The position numbers and the translations under genes are program-made. The notes under the pieces were generated by a model, which did not search any database, was not told the origin of the DNA, and saw only the letters and a list, made by a program, of their open reading frames with translations. Shown here piece after piece: positions 60,201-64,000 of a stretch of DNA of 64,000 nt. The stretch is from Omphiscola glabra (Eukaryota; Mollusca; Gastropoda; Lymnaeidae), in NCBI GenBank assembly GCA_964017045.1, contig OZ024799.1:29709596-29773595 (forward strand). The letters are read 5' to 3'. How positions within the stretch are numbered: position 1 is the first letter of the stretch; every line of letters begins with the position of its first letter.

Positions 60201-60837
60201 GTTTTTCTTTCTAATATGAGCTATTTAAATATAATGTCCGTATGAGTTCCTATACTATTCATCTGAATGCGATAAACTTTCAGTGAGTTGTTGTGTGCAG
60301 GCCCGCATTAGGTTTCTAAAGAAGTGCAAATATTTTACAATATTCCGCTTTGGGCCGGGGGCCTTAAATTCTTTTTTTTTTCTTATATGAGCTATGTAAA
60401 TATAACGTCAAACAGAGCTATTACATAAGTGGGTGGAATTACATTAAATATAAACTGTGACATTTCATTTTGTATATGTGACTTAATAAATAGGTTTCTG
60501 ATTTAGTACAAATATTTCACAATATTACTTTTGGGGCCGGGGGCCCTAAATTTGTTTATATGTAATAAATGAGTCATATAAATATAATTTCAAACATAGC
60601 TATTTCATGGGGGGATCAATCGCTATAAGTTTTGGGACTAAATTTCGAAAATCCATGCTTCCCACACGGGCAGCTACGTGTGGTCTGCTGACACTTCTTA
60701 AAACCTTCTAATTAATTCGAATACGCACCAGACGTTTAAAAAAAGGTGGTTATTAGAAGAACTTACAACAAAATTATTAAAACACAGACACTTTATTTCG
60801 ATGAGTGGCATTGCAACGCATGCCGGGTACTCGCTAG
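57245..60837 (+). mobile_element. Helitron-like element 1
   Basis: Starts TC at 57245 (TCTTTATATATATAAAAATG after an A) and ends CTAG at 60834-60837. The interior has about ten half-units of 150-170 bp, each with ATGCGCTCCTACACCATTCA and TTATATGAGCT, then an AT-rich body and a decayed helicase tail near 60655-60740. Without an intact Rep/helicase it is non-autonomous. Confidence 0.75.
57260..58560. repeat. Tandem ~160-bp subrepeats in Helitron-like element 1
   Basis: Alternating half-units: one with GAGCCAGGGGCC and one with GGCCGTTGGCCC, each followed by TTCTTATATGAGCT and a CGCTCCTACACCATT block. Two half-units form a unit of roughly 310-330 bp. Confidence 0.85.
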
Positions 60838-63800
60838 TCTATATATATAAAAATGAATGTATGTATGTATGTATGTTTGTCTCGTATGCGCTCCAACACC
60901 ATTCATGAGATTGCAACAAAACTTTGGTGAGTTGTTGGCCACCTACCTGGGCATTTAACTGCGACATTAAAAAAACTTTTCAATTATTTCGTTTTCGGCC
61001 GTTGGCCCTTCATTCGTTTTTTTTCTTATACGAGCTTTGTAAAACAATATTTCCGTCTGCGCTCCTACGCCATTCGTCTGAATGCGCTAAATCTTGGGTA
61101 AAATGTTACACGCACGCCCACAAAGGTTTGGAAATAATTATAAACGTTTTAATATATTCCGTTTTGAGCCAGGGGCCCCGTGTTCGTTTTTTCTTATATG
61201 AGCTATATAAATATAGTTTCAAACCGTATGCGCTCCTACACCATTCATGCGATTGCAACAAAACATTAGAGAGTTGTATTCTACAAGCTCGCGCATTTTA
61301 CTGGGTCATTATAACACTTTTAAAATATTTCGTTTTTGCCGTTGGCCCCAAAATCGTTTTTTTTTCTTATATGAGCTTTGTAAACAATAGATTTCGTCTG
61401 CGCTCCTACACCATTTATTTGAATACGCTAAAACTTTGACGAGATGTTGCGAGCATGCCCATAAAGGTTTCTAAATTGTTACAACCGTTTTAAAATATTA
61501 CGTTTTGAGCCAGGGGCCCCATGTTCGTTTTTTCTTATATGAGCTATATAAATATAGTTTCAAACCGAATGCGCTCCTACACCATTCATGCGATTGCGAC
61601 AAAACATTGGAGAGTTGTATTCCATAAGCTCGCGCATTTTACTGAGTCATTATAACACTTTTAAAATATTTCGTTTTGGCCGTTGGCCCAAAAATCGTTT
61701 TTTTTTCTAATATGAGCTTTGTAAACAATAGATTTCGTCTGCGCTCCTACACCATTTATTCGAATACGCTAAAACTTTGACGAGATGTTGCGAGCATGCC
61801 CACAAAGGTTAATAAATGATTACAACCGTTTTAAAATATTACGTTTTGAGCCAGGGGCCCCATGTTCGTTTTTTCTTATATGAGCTATATAAATATAGTT
61901 TCAAACCGAATGCGCTCCTACACCATTCATGCGATTGCGACAAAACATTGGAGAGTTGTATTCCATAAGCTCGCGCATTTTACAGAGTCATTATAAAACT
62001 TTTAAAATATTTTGTTTTGGCCGTTGGCCCCAAAATCATTTTTTTTCTTATATGAGCTTTGTAAACTATAGGTTTCGTCTGCGCTCCTACACCATTTATT
62101 CGAATACGCTAAAACTTTGACGAGATGTTGCGATCATGCCCGCAAAGGTTTCTAAATTATTAGAACCATTTTATAATATTCCGTTTTGAGCCAGGGGCCC
62201 CATGTTCGTTTTTTCTAATAGGAGCTATATAAATATAATTTCAAACCGTATGCGCTCCTACACCATTCATGTGATTGCAACAAAACTTTTTTGAAAGGTT
62301 GTTCATAAAGTCGCGCATGTTAATGAGTAATTACAATACTTTTAAAATATTCCGTTTTCAGCTGTTGGCCCCAAATTCTTTTTTTTCTAATATGACCTTT
62401 GTACAAAATAATTTCGGTATGCGCTCCTATACCATTCTTCTGAATGCGATAAAACTATAGTTAGATGTTTTTCCCACGCCCGAAAAGCTTTTCCAATTAT
62501 TACAACCGTTTAAAATATTCTTTTTTGAGCCAGGGGCCCCATGTTCTATTTTTCCAATATGAGCTATATAAATATAATTTCAAACCGTATGCGCTCCTAC
62601 ACCATTCATGCGATTGCAACAAAACTTTGTTGAAAGGTTGTCCATAAGGTCGCCCATGTTAATGAGTAATTACAATACTTTTAAAATATTCCGTTTTCAG
62701 CCGTTGTTCCCAAATTCTTTTTTTTTCTTATATGAGCTTTGTACAAAATAATTTCTGTATGCGCTCCTATATCATTTATCTGAATGCGATAAAACATTTT
62801 AGTAAAATGTTTTACCCAAGTCCGCAAAGCTTTTCAAATTATTACAACCGTTTAAAATATTCTTTTTTGAGCCAGGGGCCCTATGTTCTATTTTTCCTAT
62901 TTGAGCTATACAAATACAATTTCAAACAGATCTAATGTGTGGATGGATAGATTTTTAATAAAATACAAATAGCAACATAAAATTGTGTGTGTCACATAGT
63001 AATTAGGTTTCTGAAGTAGTTACAACACTTTTAAAATAATCCGTTTTTGGCCGTTGGCCCCAAAATCGTTATTTTTCTTATATGAGCTTTGTAAAAAATA
63101 ATATCCGTATGCACTCCTATACCATTTATCTGAATGCGATACAACTTCAGTAATATGTTTCTCTTTTTTTAATTTTGTGATATAATAAGTAGGTTTCTGA
63201 AGTAATACAACAATTCTACAATATTCCGTTTGTGGCCGGGGGCCTTAATTCGTTTTCCACCATTTATTATCTATATAAGTATCGTATGCATTCCTATACC
63301 ATTCATCCGATTGCGATTAAAAACTTTGGTGAATTGATATGCGCGCTCCCGCAAATGTTTCTAGATTAGAACAACATTTTACAATATTTCGCATGGGCCG
63401 ATGTCCTTAAATTCGTTTTGTTTTCTTTAACAAACTTTATCAAAATAATTTCAAACGGAGCTATCAACTCAACCGCCCTTGAACAAATGCCAACAGACAT
63501 CAATTTGTAGCAAGAGCAGAGAAAACACGTTTTTGCATGTTTAGTGTAGAGAGTATTTTTGTTGTTTTTATTAATAAGCTTGAATTTTGTGAGGTATTTT
63601 AGAATCGGATATAGCTTTGTAAATGTTTTGTGATTTTGAATAGCAATGATGTAGTAATACATCTATTATATAAGAATGATCTATGCTGACCGTAACTCAC
63701 AAAAAACCGATACGATTTAAATACGTTCCCATTTTTTAAAACAATCATAGTTTTCTTCTATTATTTTAAGGAACTCGAATCAATGGTAATGCGAAAAATA

Positions 63801-64000
63801 TATTGTATATTCGCTTTAATTTTAATAAAATTTTAAGTATTAATAATATAAATTACAAATAAATCTGGAGTAACAACTAAGGAACTATTTTAAACATTTT
63901 ATATGTGGTTGAAAGTTATGAAAATTAATAAAACAAATTATAATCAAAGAATTACACTGTAATCACATTTATCGGGGAAACCAAAACATATGTTGATTGT
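60838..64000 (+). mobile_element. Helitron-like element 2 (runs off the window)
   Basis: Begins TCTATATATATAAAAATGAA immediately after the CTAG of element 1. The first part has more subrepeats than element 1, and 62930-64000 is nearly identical to 58300-59370. The 3' end is outside the window. Confidence 0.78.
61090..62930. repeat. Expanded ~315-bp tandem units in Helitron-like element 2
   Basis: At least three near-identical full units (starting near 61165, 61505 and 61850) with GAGCCAGGGGCCCCATGTTC and CGTTTTGGCCGTTGGCCC. Element 1 has fewer copies of this unit, so the array expanded after or during duplication. Confidence 0.85.

Noticed and set aside
60924..61439. 171-codon open frame in the Helitron-like region
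   Set aside because: It spans tandem subrepeats with TATA-rich sequence and has no Rep or helicase motif. Neighbouring units give different interrupted frames.

Overview
The window is AT-rich, intron-rich, repeat-dense animal DNA. There is no bacterial gene organisation, operon or CRISPR array. The only host gene content I can support is a pair of head-to-tail paralogues of the NXPE family (neurexophilin-like domain plus PC-esterase/GDSL domain), both on the + strand. The mix of tRNA-type SINE, hAT MITEs, Helitrons, LINE tails and very abundant minisatellites, together with an NXPE duplication, fits a lophotrochozoan, most likely a gastropod mollusc. That taxonomic call is inference.

Gene A occupies about 5197-23014 (exons 2-12 found; exon 1 not identified). 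Gene B occupies 33201-52467 (all 12 exons found, 639 codons plus stop). I assigned the exons by reading splice sites and frames. Seven of the eleven comparable internal exons have exactly the same length in both genes by more than chance (79, 153, 109, 218, 50, 182, 183 and 210 nt are shared), and all intron phases match. Each protein should be a type II membrane or secreted-pathway protein: an N-terminal signal anchor (seen in B), a neurexophilin-like region (exons 5-7), then a PC-esterase domain with a GDSN motif (exon 10) and a C-terminal histidine motif (exon 12).

Layout. 1-5196: minisatellites and probable hAT debris upstream of gene A. 5197-23014: gene A, whose introns hold a LINE tail, a 2.5-kb hAT transposon with target-site duplications (TSDs), a solo LTR, MITEs and five minisatellites. 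23015-33200: intergenic, with a minus-strand Ty3/gypsy-like remnant (25143-27361), two inverted copies of one hAT MITE family with perfect 8-bp TSDs, and a tRNA-derived SINE. 33201-52467: gene B, whose introns hold a Pol III B-box array, a 2.7-kb 18-bp satellite, a duplicated exon-3 fragment, hammerhead-like motifs, LINE tails, a foldback element enclosing a Helitron tail, and GATA/GACA microsatellites. 52468-57244: 23-bp and 20/21-bp satellites. 57245-64000: two head-to-tail Helitron-like elements joined CTAG|TC, the second running off the window.

The most unusual pattern is that several minisatellites begin exactly at an exon edge of these two genes and carry copies of the exon end plus its 5' splice site: intron 4 of A (about 31 units), intron 8 of B (about 7 units) and intron 11 of B (2 units). 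Both 3' UTRs also begin with repeats that resemble the last codons. Independently, intron 3 of B holds about 28 units that each carry a Pol III B box and a near-consensus donor. I see no evidence that these are functional, but they are a specific, testable structure.
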